Shown piece after piece: positions 18,860 to 28,015 of a stretch of DNA of 64,000 nucleotides. Source of the DNA: Algoriphagus sediminis. Its GTDB lineage: Bacteria > Bacteroidota > Bacteroidia > Cytophagales > Cyclobacteriaceae. Below the pieces are notes generated by a model. That model was not told the origin of the DNA. It made no database searches and saw only the letters and a list, made by a program, of their open reading frames with translations. Within the stretch, counting starts at the first letter, position 1. The number at the start of each line of letters is the position of its first letter. The stretch is from assembly GCF_030403435.1 (NCBI RefSeq), contig NZ_JAUEPH010000007.1:1-64000 (forward strand), in the 5' to 3' direction. The translations under genes and the position numbers were made by a program.

Positions 18860-18902
18860 TCAGAAGGAAAAATGTACTAAGGCCTGCGAAGTTAGCTAAG
18901 AA

Positions 18903-19994
18903 TTAGTTAGGATTGACTTCTCTGCTTATTTCGTTTTCTGGAGCTTTATCCTCCTTTACCAAAGGGAGAGAAAAACTAAAAATCGAACCTGTACCAACGG
19001 TCGAACTTACTGAGATTTTACTTTTATGGCCTTCCAAAACATGTTTTACTATGGCTAGCCCGAGTCCAGTACCACCTTTTTCCTTGGATCGGCTTTTTTC
19101 CACTCTATAAAAACGTTCAAAAATACGCTTAAGGTCCTCTGCGGGAATTCCCCTTCCATTGTCCTTCACCGAAACCTGAATACTTGATTTTCCTGATTTC
19201 AACTCCACCTCCACCATCGCTCCTTTTTTCTTGTTATTATAGTTGATAGCGTTAAATAGGAGGTTTTGGATCACTCGGTAAATTTTATCTTCATCTCCAT
19301 AGGTCAGATGATTGGCTTGCTCATCATATTTGAAGGTTAGCTCGACCCCTTTTTTTGAAGCTTTATGTTCTAGTTGATCAATCACCTCATTTGCCAGATT
19401 TTTAAGATTGAATTCTCCAAAATTAAAATGAATATCTCCGGTTTCGATTTGATTAAGTGTCAAAAGGTCCTTCACCAGCTTGTCCAAAGAATCCAGATTT
19501 TTGGCGGCACGCTTAAGAAACTTCATCCTAACCTGCTTGTCATCAATGGCCCCATCTAATAAGGTATGGATGTAACCTTGAGTGGCAAAAATGGGGGTTT
19601 TCAGCTCATGAGAAATATCAGCTACAAACTCCCTTCTATACTCTGCGTTCTTTTGGAGGGTGTCAATTTCCTTTTGCTGAGCAATTGCATAATTATTGAT
19701 CACCTTGTTGATTTTCCGCAAAGGAGAAACCGAAGCATTGGAGCCTTTTTCCTGGTACTCAGAGAGATTTTTTTTCTGAATTTTCTCAAGTAGACTATAA
19801 ATATTTCCGATTTCCCGGAATACCAGAAACTCTAGTGTGATGGTGATTAAAAGATATGAAGCCGAAAAGGCCAGACCTGATGCCACCAAAATCAAGGTCA
19901 GCGTTGCGTCATCCATTAATGATAAAAATGCCGCCACCATAAGGGCGATGACAACAGATAGAATTAGGGAGATGCCACGAGATGACCCAAGCAT
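18903..19994 (-). CDS. sensor histidine kinase, PhoR-like
   Basis: 363 aa. Two membrane helices (about 8-26 and 32-58) are followed by a short cytosolic linker, the dimerisation domain with phosphoacceptor His129 in ADISHELKTPIF, and the ATP-binding domain: N box NLLFNAINYN, G1 DNGRGIP, F box FERFYRV, G2 GGTGLGLAIVKH. There is almost no periplasmic loop, so it probably senses within the membrane or through a partner. The start lies 1 bp after the response-regulator stop, so they are one unit and surely partners. The signal is unknown. Confidence 0.92.
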   Translation of the reverse strand: MLGSSRGISLILSVVIALMVAAFLSLMDDATLTLILVASGLAFSASYLLITITLEFLVFREIGNIYSLLEKIQKKNLSEYQEKGSNASVSPLRKINKVINNYAIAQQKEIDTLQKNAEYRREFVADISHELKTPIFATQGYIHTLLDGAIDDKQVRMKFLKRAAKNLDSLDKLVKDLLTLNQIETGDIHFNFGEFNLKNLANEVIDQLEHKASKKGVELTFKYDEQANHLTYGDEDKIYRVIQNLLFNAINYNNKKKGAMVEVELKSGKSSIQVSVKDNGRGIPAEDLKRIFERFYRVEKSRSKEKGGTGLGLAIVKHVLEGHKSKISVSSTVGTGSIFSFSLPLVKEDKAPENEISREVNPN

Positions 19995-19995
19995 A

Positions 19996-20685
19996 TCAAC
20001 TCAGATCAAATTTATACCCTACACCTTTGACAGTCTTGATATAGTCATCGCCGATTTTCTCTCTCACCTTTCGGATATGCACATCGACAGTTCGTGCCAA
20101 AACGAATACATCAGCTCCCCAGATATTCTGGAGGAGTTCATCTCTGGAAAAGACAGTATTTGGATTTTTTGAAAGGAAATAAAGTAGCTCAAATTCCTTT
20201 TTCGGAAGAGAAATCTGTTTCCCTGCCTTATTCACTGTATAACTACCTCGATCAATGATCAAATCCTTTATTTGAATTTTGGTCTGCTCTTGTTCTTTCT
20301 TAGCCTCTCTACGGAATAAAGCTGAAATTCTACTCATCAAAGCTCTTGGTTTGATAGGCTTGGTGATGTAATCATCTGCTCCTACATCGAAAGCAGCCAC
20401 CTCTGAGTATTCTTCCATCCTGGCAGTCAGGAAGATGATGAATGTGTTTTTAAGCTCCGGGATCGAACGAAGCTGTAGACAGGTTTCCACCCCATCTTGC
20501 TTGGGCATCATGATGTCTAGTAAAATAACATCCGGCAGAAATTTTCCTGCAATTTTTACACCCTTGATGCCATCTTCGGCAGTTTCTACCTGATAGCCTT
20601 CCTTTTCAAGGTTATATTTAAGTATCTCGATAATGTCCGGTTCGTCATCTACTACCAGAACTTTAATCTTACTTTTCTTCCCCAT
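19996..20685 (-). CDS. OmpR/PhoB-type response regulator
   Basis: 229 aa. The receiver domain has the acidic pair in VVDDEPD (about 11-17), phosphoacceptor Asp57 in VILLDIMMP, the conserved Thr in FLTAR and Lys in YITKPIKP. A C-terminal winged helix (about 130-229) includes LLYFLSKNPNTVFSRDELLQ and RTVDVHIRKVREKIG, the typical recognition region. It activates or represses promoters when phosphorylated by the kinase encoded 1 bp downstream. Confidence 0.93.
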   Translation of the reverse strand: MGKKSKIKVLVVDDEPDIIEILKYNLEKEGYQVETAEDGIKGVKIAGKFLPDVILLDIMMPKQDGVETCLQLRSIPELKNTFIIFLTARMEEYSEVAAFDVGADDYITKPIKPRALMSRISALFRREAKKEQEQTKIQIKDLIIDRGSYTVNKAGKQISLPKKEFELLYFLSKNPNTVFSRDELLQNIWGADVFVLARTVDVHIRKVREKIGDDYIKTVKGVGYKFDLS

Positions 20686-20787
20686 GGGTTTACGCCTGTT
20701 TGGTTAAAAATAGAGAATTTTGGACAAAAGATTTGCCTTGGACTTTTTGATCACGAAAGAAAAACAAAAGCAGGAAGTGAAGGAAAT

Positions 20788-20818
20788 AGAATAGATTAAC
20801 ATAATGTTAACCTATTCT
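20788..20818. repeat. 31-bp near-perfect palindrome
   Basis: AGAATAGATTAACAT, one central A, then ATGTTAACCTATTCT: 14 of 15 positions are complementary. It ends directly at the stop of the DUF3108 gene and lies about 100 bp before the response-regulator start. With no T tract after it on the minus strand, it could be a regulator-binding site as easily as a terminator. Confidence 0.6.
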
Positions 20819-21616
20819 TCAATAAGGATTCTTCAGACCTTTCGCAGAGACCAAATCAAGGTCCAGAGAACCCACAAATAAGTTGGCCTTAATTTTTACT
20901 GGAATCTTGTTTTCATCTTGAGTAACCCAAACCTTGATTGGGTAATCCCCCCGGAAAATCTTGTTTTTTGGAATTTTAGGACTGAAAACATAAGTCTCTT
21001 GAATTCCAAAAACCGTTTCAAGACTTTCTCGACCCTCATATATGAGTTGGATCTTATATACTTCTTTATCAAAGAATCCCTGGATTACAATGGTTTCACC
21101 ACTTTTTAGAGCTCTAAGATCCTTGCTCCGCAAAAAATAAAAACCACTGACAATATCCTGAACTTGACCTGGAAGATTAAAAAATCGTTTTTCTTTGACA
21201 TTTTTGTTGTCGCGGTCATACAGAGTGGTGTAAGCCACTTTGGCCTCCTGGCCAAAGTCAATTACCTCATGCTTTCTGTAATTTCCCTCTTCGATATGTC
21301 TGTATGACTGAATAGGAAGCATAGTTTTTGGGTTCAAAATCGAACCCCAATTATCCTTCACTTTGCCGAAAACTTTGGCAGCACCTTTGGTTTTTCCATA
21401 GGCGTCGATACGCATGTGTTCTCGATTATTGACATACTCGGGCTTTCTGTTAATTTCAAGCTTTGCATCAGCAAGATTTAACCACCCATAACTCACTTCA
21501 AAATCTAAAACCTCACCATAGGTAAAGGGGAGGTCCTCTCCCTGGGAATTCTGGGCAAAAGCCGTTTTAATGCATAGTAAAAGAGCAAGGAAAAGAATTG
21601 TGGTGTGTTTGGACAT
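20819..21616 (-). CDS. DUF3108 domain protein, exported
   Basis: 265 aa from the ATG at 21616 (an earlier in-frame start at 21640 would add eight residues before the signal peptide). The signal peptide is MSKHTTILFLALLLCIKTAFA. The remainder fits DUF3108: FTYGEVLDFEVSYGWLNLADAKLEI at the N-terminus, then MLPIQSYRHIEEGNYRK and IKVWVTQDENKIPVKI near the end. Members are secreted or periplasmic proteins of unknown role. It precedes the two-component pair but a palindrome separates them. Confidence 0.8.
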   Translation of the reverse strand: MSKHTTILFLALLLCIKTAFAQNSQGEDLPFTYGEVLDFEVSYGWLNLADAKLEINRKPEYVNNREHMRIDAYGKTKGAAKVFGKVKDNWGSILNPKTMLPIQSYRHIEEGNYRKHEVIDFGQEAKVAYTTLYDRDNKNVKEKRFFNLPGQVQDIVSGFYFLRSKDLRALKSGETIVIQGFFDKEVYKIQLIYEGRESLETVFGIQETYVFSPKIPKNKIFRGDYPIKVWVTQDENKIPVKIKANLFVGSLDLDLVSAKGLKNPY

Positions 21617-21794
21617 TTTTACTTTGACAATCTCTGACAATTACGTGAAAGTCCCGGAGTAAGATTCAAAAAGCTGTAGTATTAGGCGCGGAAAATTACG
21701 AATTTAGGGATGTAAAACAATAGACCTTTACCATCTTGGTTCTGGGGAGGGGTTTGATTAATTTCACTGAACTATTCTTAATAAAAATTAACTC

Positions 21795-22823
21795 ATGAGT
21801 AATAACGCAGAAAAGCTAAAAGCTTTACAACTCACAATAGATAAACTCGAAAAAACTTACGGTAAAGGCACCGTAATGAAGCTAAGTGATAATCATGTGT
21901 TGGATATTCCGGCGATTTCCACAGGTTCATTGGGTTTGGATATGGCACTAGGAATTGGAGGAATTCCCAGAGGTAGAGTAATCGAAATTTACGGACCGGA
22001 ATCTTCTGGTAAGACTACGCTGACCATGCATTGTATTGCTGAAGCCCAGAAGGCGGGTGGTCTGGCCGCATTTATTGATGCGGAGCACGCATTTGATAAA
22101 ACGTATGCTGAGAAGTTGGGTATTGATATTGATAGCCTGCTGATTTCCCAGCCTGATAATGGAGAGCAGGCGCTTGAAATCGCCGAGCATCTGATCAGAT
22201 CTGGTGCGATTGATATTATTGTGATTGACTCGGTGGCAGCTTTGGTTCCAAAGGGTGAACTGGAAGGAGATATGGGAGACAGTAAGATGGGCCTTCAGGC
22301 TAGACTTATGTCTCAGGCATTGCGAAAGCTTACCGGAGCGATAAACAAGACCGGATGTTCTTGTATTTTCATTAACCAACTCAGAGAGAAAATCGGGGTG
22401 ATGTTTGGAAACCCTGAAACGACGACTGGTGGAAACGCTTTGAAATTTTACGCCTCTGTTAGATTAGATATTCGCCGAATTGGCCAAATCAAGGAAAGTG
22501 CGGATAACGTTTTAGGTAATCGAACCAAAGTAAAGGTGGTAAAAAATAAGGTAGCTCCTCCTTTCAAAATCGTAGAGTTCGATATCATGTATGGCCAGGG
22601 GATTTCTAAGGTAGGAGAGATTTTGGATCTAGGAGTTGAGTTCGACATTATCAAGAAAGCCGGGTCATGGTTCTCGTATAACGGGGAGAAGCTTGGTCAA
22701 GGACGGGATGCTGTCAAAAATATATTATTAGATAACCCGGAGCTCATGGATGAACTAGAAGCCAAAATCAAAGGCGCGGCAGGTTTGATTCCTGTGGATC
22801 CGGAAATGGAGGCTGAGGATTGA
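21795..22823 (+). CDS. recA: recombinase RecA
   Basis: 342 aa. Walker A is GPESSGKT (67-74), Walker B LIVIDSV-type segment [15 protein letters not shown]2 loop after [20 protein letters not shown], and the [12 protein letters not shown] motif, all as in canonical RecA. It forms filaments on single-stranded DNA, drives strand exchange and triggers LexA self-cleavage where LexA exists. No intein. No SOS box was recognised upstream. A strong terminator follows the gene. Confidence 0.98.
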   Translation: MSNNAEKLKALQLTIDKLEKTYGKGTVMKLSDNHVLDIPAISTGSLGLDMALGIGGIPRGRVIEIYGPESSGKTTLTMHCIAEAQKAGGLAAFIDAEHAFDKTYAEKLGIDIDSLLISQPDNGEQALEIAEHLIRSGAIDIIVIDSVAALVPKGELEGDMGDSKMGLQARLMSQALRKLTGAINKTGCSCIFINQLREKIGVMFGNPETTTGGNALKFYASVRLDIRRIGQIKESADNVLGNRTKVKVVKNKVAPPFKIVEFDIMYGQGISKVGEILDLGVEFDIIKKAGSWFSYNGEKLGQGRDAVKNILLDNPELMDELEAKIKGAAGLIPVDPEMEAED

Positions 22824-22836
22824 TAAAAAGAATAAG

Positions 22837-22876
22837 CAACAAAAAAGGGAGATGATTTCATCTCCCTTTTTTGTTG
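22837..22876. terminator. bidirectional terminator between recA and the MacB-like gene
   Basis: A 19-bp inverted repeat (CAACAAAAAAGGGAGATGA and its complement) with a tiny loop gives an A-rich and T-rich flanked GC core. It lies between two convergent genes and can serve both. Confidence 0.9.
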
Positions 22877-22889
22877 TTCACTAACAAGT

Positions 22890-24137
22890 TTAAGCCCGAA
22901 TAGCCTCGACAGGATCGAGTCTAGCAGCCAGTGTGGCGGGTACTATTCCAGAAACAACTCCAATGATGGAAGACACCCCAAGACCTAAGACTATATTTTT
23001 AAACGATAGAACAAGATCCAGACTTCCCAACTGTATAAAGCTGAGGAAATAAACTAATACAATTCCAGTTAGTCCACCGATTAAACTTAGACAAACAGCC
23101 TCAAAAAGAAACTGAAAGAGAATGAAGTAATTTTTCGCTCCGAGGGACTTTTGAATACCGATGATATTGGTTCTTTCTCTGACAGACACAAACATGATAT
23201 TTGCGATTCCAAATCCACCTACCAGAATGGAGAATCCACCGATTACCCATCCAGCCGCAGAAATCACATCAAAAACGGATCCGATAGCATTCTGAACAAA
23301 CTCGGTTTTATTAAGTGCAAAATTGTTTTCTTCTTTTGGCTTGAGCCCTCTCTTAGCCCGAAGTAACCCGGCCATCTCATTTTCCAAAGCCACTAATCCA
23401 ATATCCTCCTCGCTGCCCTTTGCCGCGATGGTAGGCTCCACTCCTCTACGCCCACCCACGTAATACATTTTACCGAAGGCCCCAAAGGGAATGAGCGCTG
23501 TTTGATCTTTGGAGGAAATTTCGAACAACCCTCCTCCTTCTTTTTCAAAAAGACCAACCACGGTAAATTTCATACCTCGGATTTTTACCTGTTTTCCAAT
23601 GGGGCTTTCATTTGGAAAAAGGGTGGTAGCTATCTCGTTGCCTATGATGGCGACATTTCGCGCAGCCTGGATCTCAGATCCAGTAAAAAATCTGCCTTGC
23701 TGTAAAGGTACATCGAAAACGTCCGGATAAGTATCTACGACTCCGGTAATTTGTGTTCCTTCAAATGCACTGGAACCAGCTTTAACAGTTGTTCCGGCGG
23801 AAACAGAAATGGTTACAGCTTCAGCAGATTTTAGTCTTTCCTGAAAAAATTCATATTCTTCGAATGATCCAGGAGGCCTTCTGAAATATTTCCACCATGG
23901 ATAGTCTCTACCGTCATTAGTAAAGGGAAACCTCCCTACGTTAATTACATTGGTTCCTAAGAAATCGAAAGAAGATTTAATGTTATTTTCAAGGGAATCA
24001 ACCAAGGTGAAAACCGCGATAATGGCGAAAATACCTACCGTAACTCCAAGTAGAGATAGGACTGTTCTGGTGAGATTCGTTCTCAATGCGCTAAATGCGA
24101 AAAGGAAGCTTTCCCAGATTAGGCTGAAGGTTTTCAT
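22890..24137 (-). CDS. MacB/FtsX-type ABC transporter permease
   Basis: 415 aa. One N-terminal membrane helix (about 22-46, LSLLGVTVGIFAIIAVFTLV), a large periplasmic MacB_PCD domain (about 47-270), then an FtsX core with three helices (about 290-410) including GGFGIANIMFVSVRERTNIIGIQKSLGA, a strong family signature. Proteins of this kind are mechanotransmission permeases that need a separate ATPase and often a periplasmic adaptor. No ATPase is adjacent, so the partner is encoded elsewhere. Substrate unknown. Confidence 0.9.
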   Translation of the reverse strand: MKTFSLIWESFLFAFSALRTNLTRTVLSLLGVTVGIFAIIAVFTLVDSLENNIKSSFDFLGTNVINVGRFPFTNDGRDYPWWKYFRRPPGSFEEYEFFQERLKSAEAVTISVSAGTTVKAGSSAFEGTQITGVVDTYPDVFDVPLQQGRFFTGSEIQAARNVAIIGNEIATTLFPNESPIGKQVKIRGMKFTVVGLFEKEGGGLFEISSKDQTALIPFGAFGKMYYVGGRRGVEPTIAAKGSEEDIGLVALENEMAGLLRAKRGLKPKEENNFALNKTEFVQNAIGSVFDVISAAGWVIGGFSILVGGFGIANIMFVSVRERTNIIGIQKSLGAKNYFILFQFLFEAVCLSLIGGLTGIVLVYFLSFIQLGSLDLVLSFKNIVLGLGVSSIIGVVSGIVPATLAARLDPVEAIRA

Positions 24138-24200
24138 CGTCTAACAATAGTTGGTTTGAAACAATTTGTCAAGTTAGCGGAAATTCGGCATTTTTCTTAC

Positions 24201-24208
24201 TATCTTTG
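24201..24208 (+). promoter_or_regulatory. -7 element before queA
   Basis: TATCTTTG followed by CA, an exact TAnnTTTG match 58 nt before the queA ATG. The -33 region is not conserved. Confidence 0.5.
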
Positions 24209-24266
24209 CACTTTTTAGAGAAGCAAAAAGTAAATTTCAGTACTGAATTTCCACTAAAATATCTAT

Positions 24267-25316
24267 ATGAAATTATCAAATTTCAAGTTTGAAGTCCCCA
24301 AGAAACTAGTCGCTCACTATCCAGCTGAAAATAGAGATGAATCAAGGCTTATGGTCCTCCATCGTGAAACAGGAGATATTGAGCATAAAGTTTTTAAGGA
24401 TATCACAGATTACTTTGGCGAGGGAGACGTATTTGTTACGAACGACACCAAAGTTTTTCCTGCGAGGTTATACGGCAACAAAGAAAAAACAGGTGCAGAG
24501 ATAGAGGTTTTTCTACTGCGTGAATTGAACCCTGAGTTAAAACTTTGGGATGTTTTGGTCGATCCGGCCAGGAAAATTCGTGTGGGAAATAAACTTTATT
24601 TCGGAGATAGTGATCTGGTGGCGGAAGTTATAGATAATACCACTTCCCGAGGAAGGACTATTCGATTCCTTTTTGATGGAACTGAAGAAGAATTCCACAG
24701 AACTATCGACTCTCTTGGAGAGACACCTTTGTTAAAAGAGTTTATCGATAGAAAGGTGGAGCCGGAAGATCGTGATAGATATCAGACCGTATTTGCCAAG
24801 AATGTAGGAGCTGTGGCTGCCCCAACCGCGGGTCTTCATTTCACCCCACATTTGCTGAAAAGGCTTGAGCTGCAAGGAGTAGAAGTTACTCCCATTACTC
24901 TTCATGTGGGCTTGGGAACTTTCAGAAAGGTAGAAGTTGAAGATTTGACCAAGCATAAAATGGACTCTGAAAATTATTCCATTCCTGCCAAGACTGTTGA
25001 ATTGGTGAATAAGGCATTGGATAATAAAAAACGAGTGGTTTCTGTAGGAACAACCTCTCTTAAGACCGTCGAATCTTCAGTCACGGCTAATGGACGATTG
25101 AAAGAGAGCTCAGGATGGACGGATAAATTTATCATTCCTCCTTATGAGTTCAAGATTGCTAATTCGCTTATCACCAATTTCCACTTGCCAGAATCTACGC
25201 TGCTTATGACAGCCGCTGCTTTTGGTGGATATGATTTGGTTATGAAAGCCTATAAGGAAGCCATTAAGCAGAAATACAAGTTCTTCTCCTACGGAGATGC
25301 AATGTTGATTTTATAA
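24267..25316 (+). CDS. queA: S-adenosylmethionine:tRNA ribosyltransferase-isomerase
   Basis: 349 aa. QueA signatures include [26 protein letters not shown] and THHVGLGTF-like [18 protein letters not shown], with [22 protein letters not shown] near the end. It transfers and isomerises the ribose of SAM onto preQ1 in tRNA, making epoxyqueuosine. Length is normal. A terminator follows before ispD. Confidence 0.96.
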   Translation: MKLSNFKFEVPKKLVAHYPAENRDESRLMVLHRETGDIEHKVFKDITDYFGEGDVFVTNDTKVFPARLYGNKEKTGAEIEVFLLRELNPELKLWDVLVDPARKIRVGNKLYFGDSDLVAEVIDNTTSRGRTIRFLFDGTEEEFHRTIDSLGETPLLKEFIDRKVEPEDRDRYQTVFAKNVGAVAAPTAGLHFTPHLLKRLELQGVEVTPITLHVGLGTFRKVEVEDLTKHKMDSENYSIPAKTVELVNKALDNKKRVVSVGTTSLKTVESSVTANGRLKESSGWTDKFIIPPYEFKIANSLITNFHLPESTLLMTAAAFGGYDLVMKAYKEAIKQKYKFFSYGDAMLIL

Positions 25317-25321
25317 TATTT

Positions 25322-25343
25322 AGCCCCGAAAGGGGCTTTTTTT
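25322..25343 (+). terminator. terminator after queA
   Basis: AGCCCC-GAAA-GGGGCT hairpin followed by seven T residues, 6 bp after the queA stop. Confidence 0.88.
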
Positions 25344-25361
25344 ATCCCAAACCAAAAAGAG

Positions 25362-26030
25362 TTGAAAAAGTATGCTGTGATCGTGGCCGGAGGTAAAGGC
25401 ACCCGAATGGGTAGAGAGCTTCCCAAGCAGTTTTTACCCTTGGGAGGTAAACCCTTGCTGATGCATACTTTAGACAAATTCCAGGCTTCAGATCCGGACT
25501 GTGAGCTTATTTTGGTTCTTCCGAGCTCCGAGTTTGAACTTTGGCGTTCCCTTATTGAAAAACACTCATTTGATGTTTCACATTCCTTGGTGAAGGGTGG
25601 GCAAAGCAGATTCCAATCTGTTAAAAACGGAATTTCCTCCATTTCGAGCGATGAAGGCTTAGTTGCCATTCATGATGGGGTACGGCCTTTCGTGACAAAA
25701 ACAGTGATTAAACACGCTTTCGAGACTGCGCAGAAAGAAGGAAGCGCGATTCCCGTGGTCACCCTTAAGGACTCCATCCGAAAAGTGGAAGAAGGGAATT
25801 CAATTTTTCAAGATAGAAATCAATTCAGGCTGGTTCAAACTCCTCAGACCTTTCGGTTGGAAGAAATTAAAAAGGCCTTCGAAGCCGAAGAATCGGATTT
25901 TTTTACCGACGATGCTACTGTCTATGAGCATAGCGGAAAGCAAGTTACTTTGATAGAAGGAAATCGGGAGAATATAAAGATTACCACTCCCGAAGATTTA
26001 GACTACGCGGAATACCTTTTGAGAAAATAG
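25362..26030 (+). CDS. ispD: 2-C-methyl-D-erythritol 4-phosphate cytidylyltransferase
   Basis: 222 aa. The nucleotide-binding motif VIVAGGKGTRMGRELPKQF is at about 6-24 and VAIHDGVRPFV at about 100-110, with VVTLKDSIRKV and the C-terminal NIKITTPEDLDYAE; all are IspD hallmarks. It couples CTP to methylerythritol phosphate in the non-mevalonate isoprenoid pathway. The start is a TTG (TTG AAA AAG TAT); no in-frame ATG precedes the conserved motif. It begins only 19 bp after the queA terminator, so expression may depend on read-through or on a promoter overlapping the hairpin. Confidence 0.93.
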   Translation: MKKYAVIVAGGKGTRMGRELPKQFLPLGGKPLLMHTLDKFQASDPDCELILVLPSSEFELWRSLIEKHSFDVSHSLVKGGQSRFQSVKNGISSISSDEGLVAIHDGVRPFVTKTVIKHAFETAQKEGSAIPVVTLKDSIRKVEEGNSIFQDRNQFRLVQTPQTFRLEEIKKAFEAEESDFFTDDATVYEHSGKQVTLIEGNRENIKITTPEDLDYAEYLLRK

Positions 26031-26050
26031 GAGGAATAGCTCATTCATTT

Positions 26051-26079
26051 ACCGACTTTTTCCCCGGGTTGACCGACTT
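26051..26079 (+). promoter_or_regulatory. putative LytTR-regulator operator (direct repeat)
   Basis: Two identical half-sites ACCGACTT, starting at 26051 and 26072, are separated by 13 bp, so they repeat every 21 bp (two helical turns). Response regulators with LytTR domains bind such direct repeats; E. coli BtsR (YehT) is reported to use ACC(G/A)CT(C/T)A-N13 repeats. It precedes the operon that encodes a LytTR regulator. Confidence 0.6.
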
Positions 26080-26127
26080 TTTTCTTTTGATCACCTATTC
26101 ATACTCAGGAAGACTATAGCTCTGAAG

Positions 26128-26135
26128 TAAGTTTG
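26128..26135 (+). promoter_or_regulatory. -7 element of the liaF-like/lytS/lytR operon
   Basis: TAAGTTTG matches TAnnTTTG and lies 23 nt before the first gene's ATG. No good -33 box is present, consistent with activation from the direct repeat located about 50 bp upstream. Confidence 0.5.
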
Positions 26136-26158
26136 AATATCATTAAACAAAAAAAGAC

Positions 26159-26947
26159 ATGCCAGCTAACAGATCTTCAAATGACTCAGGATTAATTTTC
26201 GGATTCATAATTATTGCTATTGGGGTTTTAATACTCCTGAACAAACTTGGTTTTTTTATTCCCGGATGGATATTGTCCTGGCCCATGATTTTGGTGGCCA
26301 TAGGAACATTTACCCTGGTGAAACACGGGTTTAGGAGTTTCTTCGGTTCTATTATGTTGGGACTTGGATTGTACTTCCTTTTCGAAAGAGAATTTGGTTT
26401 TGACTTTGGAATCGAGCGATACATATTTCCAGTGGCCTTGATACTACTCGGGCTCTATTTTGTCACTCAAAGGAGAAAAGAGAATAAAATCCTCTCCGAC
26501 ATTGATTCCCAGATCAATAAAAGCATGAAAGAGGCAAAGGACTCTATGAATAGTTCTCTAGGAGGAGAAAAACAATCTAATCCATTCACCAGTGCAGGTT
26601 CCACTTTTAATGATAGGCTGAACATCGATGCGATTTTCAGTGGGGTCGATAAGCGTGTGATGTCAAAAAACTTTCAGGGAGGTAAGCTTACCGCCGCATT
26701 TGGCGGGATAGATATAGACTTTACCCAGGCAGATTTTAAAGGAATTGCGACCCTGCAAGTAGATGTAATCTTCGGTGGAATGAAGCTCGTAGTACCACCT
26801 CACTGGGATGTCCGCACTGAAGTTTCTAACATTGCGGCTGGAGTGGAGGACAAGAGAATCTACAGAGATTCTGAAGTTGATCCAGAGAAGGTTCTGCTTC
26901 TGAGAGGAACCGTTCTATTCGGAGGTTTGGAAATCAAATCATTTTAA
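26159..26947 (+). CDS. LiaF-like membrane protein (LiaI-LiaF TM region plus C-terminal domain)
   Basis: 262 aa. Four hydrophobic helices in two hairpins occupy about 12-100 (FGFIIIAIGVLILLNKLGFF, then WPMILVAIGTF and so on), as in the LiaI/LiaF/DUF5668 family. A soluble C-terminal beta-helix-like domain (about 155-262) has repeats such as NIDAIFSGV, LTAAFGGIDIDF and DVIFGGMKLVVP. LiaF in Firmicutes restrains a sensor kinase that responds to envelope stress; here the next two genes encode a LytS-type kinase and a LytTR regulator, so a similar modulating role is inferred. Confidence 0.82.
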   Translation: MPANRSSNDSGLIFGFIIIAIGVLILLNKLGFFIPGWILSWPMILVAIGTFTLVKHGFRSFFGSIMLGLGLYFLFEREFGFDFGIERYIFPVALILLGLYFVTQRRKENKILSDIDSQINKSMKEAKDSMNSSLGGEKQSNPFTSAGSTFNDRLNIDAIFSGVDKRVMSKNFQGGKLTAAFGGIDIDFTQADFKGIATLQVDVIFGGMKLVVPPHWDVRTEVSNIAAGVEDKRIYRDSEVDPEKVLLLRGTVLFGGLEIKSF

Positions 26948-26977
26948 CGAGATTCCAAGAGGCTAAAATTTAAAGAC

Positions 26978-28015
26978 TTGTTTTCAAGAGCTTTTTCTAA
27001 ACCAACTACTGCCAACTGGGTCATCCAGGGAGCCAATCTAATTTGGTTCCTTGGAACTTTCCTTTTACTTAGTTTCTATGGGGTTGAAACTGAGTATGCA
27101 TTGGCTGATGCTATTCTTTTCACCTTAGTCTTTTTTGGGGGAGTTACTGTTCTCGACAGGATTTTTAGCTTTTATATTCCCAAAGGAAGTAATAACTGGC
27201 TTTTGCTGGCTTTACCCTTAGTAATAAGTGCACTCGGTATTTTGATTCATTACTATTTGCTAGGGTTTTTTATCTCTGATACAGATTTTTTACAGATTCA
27301 AAAATCAATGGTAATACTTCGCTCCGCAATCCTTTGGGTGACCTTCACCCTGGTCACTCTAATAGCTTTGGTGGTGGCCAAGCTAGAGCTTCAGGAGGAA
27401 TCTCAAAAGAGAGAAAATATGATGAAAGACCTGTCTAAGGAAGCCGAACTCGCTCAACTTAGACAGCAACTTCAGCCTCATTTTCTTTTTAATAGCCTTA
27501 ATTCAATTAATGCTTTGGTCATGTCAAAGCCTGACAAAGCCCGAGAAATGGTCATTCAGCTCTCTGACTTTCTCAGAGGGACTATTCGAAAGGATTCTCA
27601 TGAGCCTGTTACCCTCAAGGAGGAATTGGGATATCTGCAGCTTTACTTGGACATAGAAAAGGTTAGGTTCGGGCATAGGTTAGATGCAGATTTTAAGGTA
27701 GAGGAGGAAGCTGAGAATCTTTTGGTTCCTCAGCTCCTAATCCAGCCTCTTTTGGAAAATGCCATAAAGCACGGTTTGTACGGAGTTACCGATGAGGTAA
27801 GGATTCGCTTTGAAGCCAAGAAGCAAGGAGGTTATTTAGAGATAACGCTGGAAAATCCTTACGACAAGGAACATACTGCACAGAGTGGTGCTGGTTTTGG
27901 CTTGAGTTCTGTGGCTCGAAGATTATTTTTACTTTATGGGAGGAAAGATCTTTTAAGCACTGAAAAACTATCGGAGGTTTTTAGGGTGAACCTCAAAATT
28001 CCTCAATCAAAATGA
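26978..28015 (+). CDS. LytS/YehU-type sensor histidine kinase
   Basis: 345 aa from a TTG start at 26978; no in-frame ATG lies before the first membrane helix. Four membrane helices (about 14-33, 42-60, 75-97, 112-134) lead to a His_kinase domain with phosphoacceptor His168 in QLRQQLQPHFLFNSLN, and an ATPase domain with LLIQPLLENAIKHG and GAGFGLSSVARRL. This is the lyt-type kinase family. It overlaps the regulator gene by 4 bp (ATGA) and so is translationally coupled to it. The stimulus may be sensed in the membrane, with the LiaF-like protein as modulator. Confidence 0.9.
   Translation: MFSRAFSKPTTANWVIQGANLIWFLGTFLLLSFYGVETEYALADAILFTLVFFGGVTVLDRIFSFYIPKGSNNWLLLALPLVISALGILIHYYLLGFFISDTDFLQIQKSMVILRSAILWVTFTLVTLIALVVAKLELQEESQKRENMMKDLSKEAELAQLRQQLQPHFLFNSLNSINALVMSKPDKAREMVIQLSDFLRGTIRKDSHEPVTLKEELGYLQLYLDIEKVRFGHRLDADFKVEEEAENLLVPQLLIQPLLENAIKHGLYGVTDEVRIRFEAKKQGGYLEITLENPYDKEHTAQSGAGFGLSSVARRLFLLYGRKDLLSTEKLSEVFRVNLKIPQSK

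Noticed and set aside
24144..24266. Possible preQ1 or other riboswitch before queA
   Set aside because: The leader is short and no pseudoknot-forming or conserved aptamer pattern is recognised.
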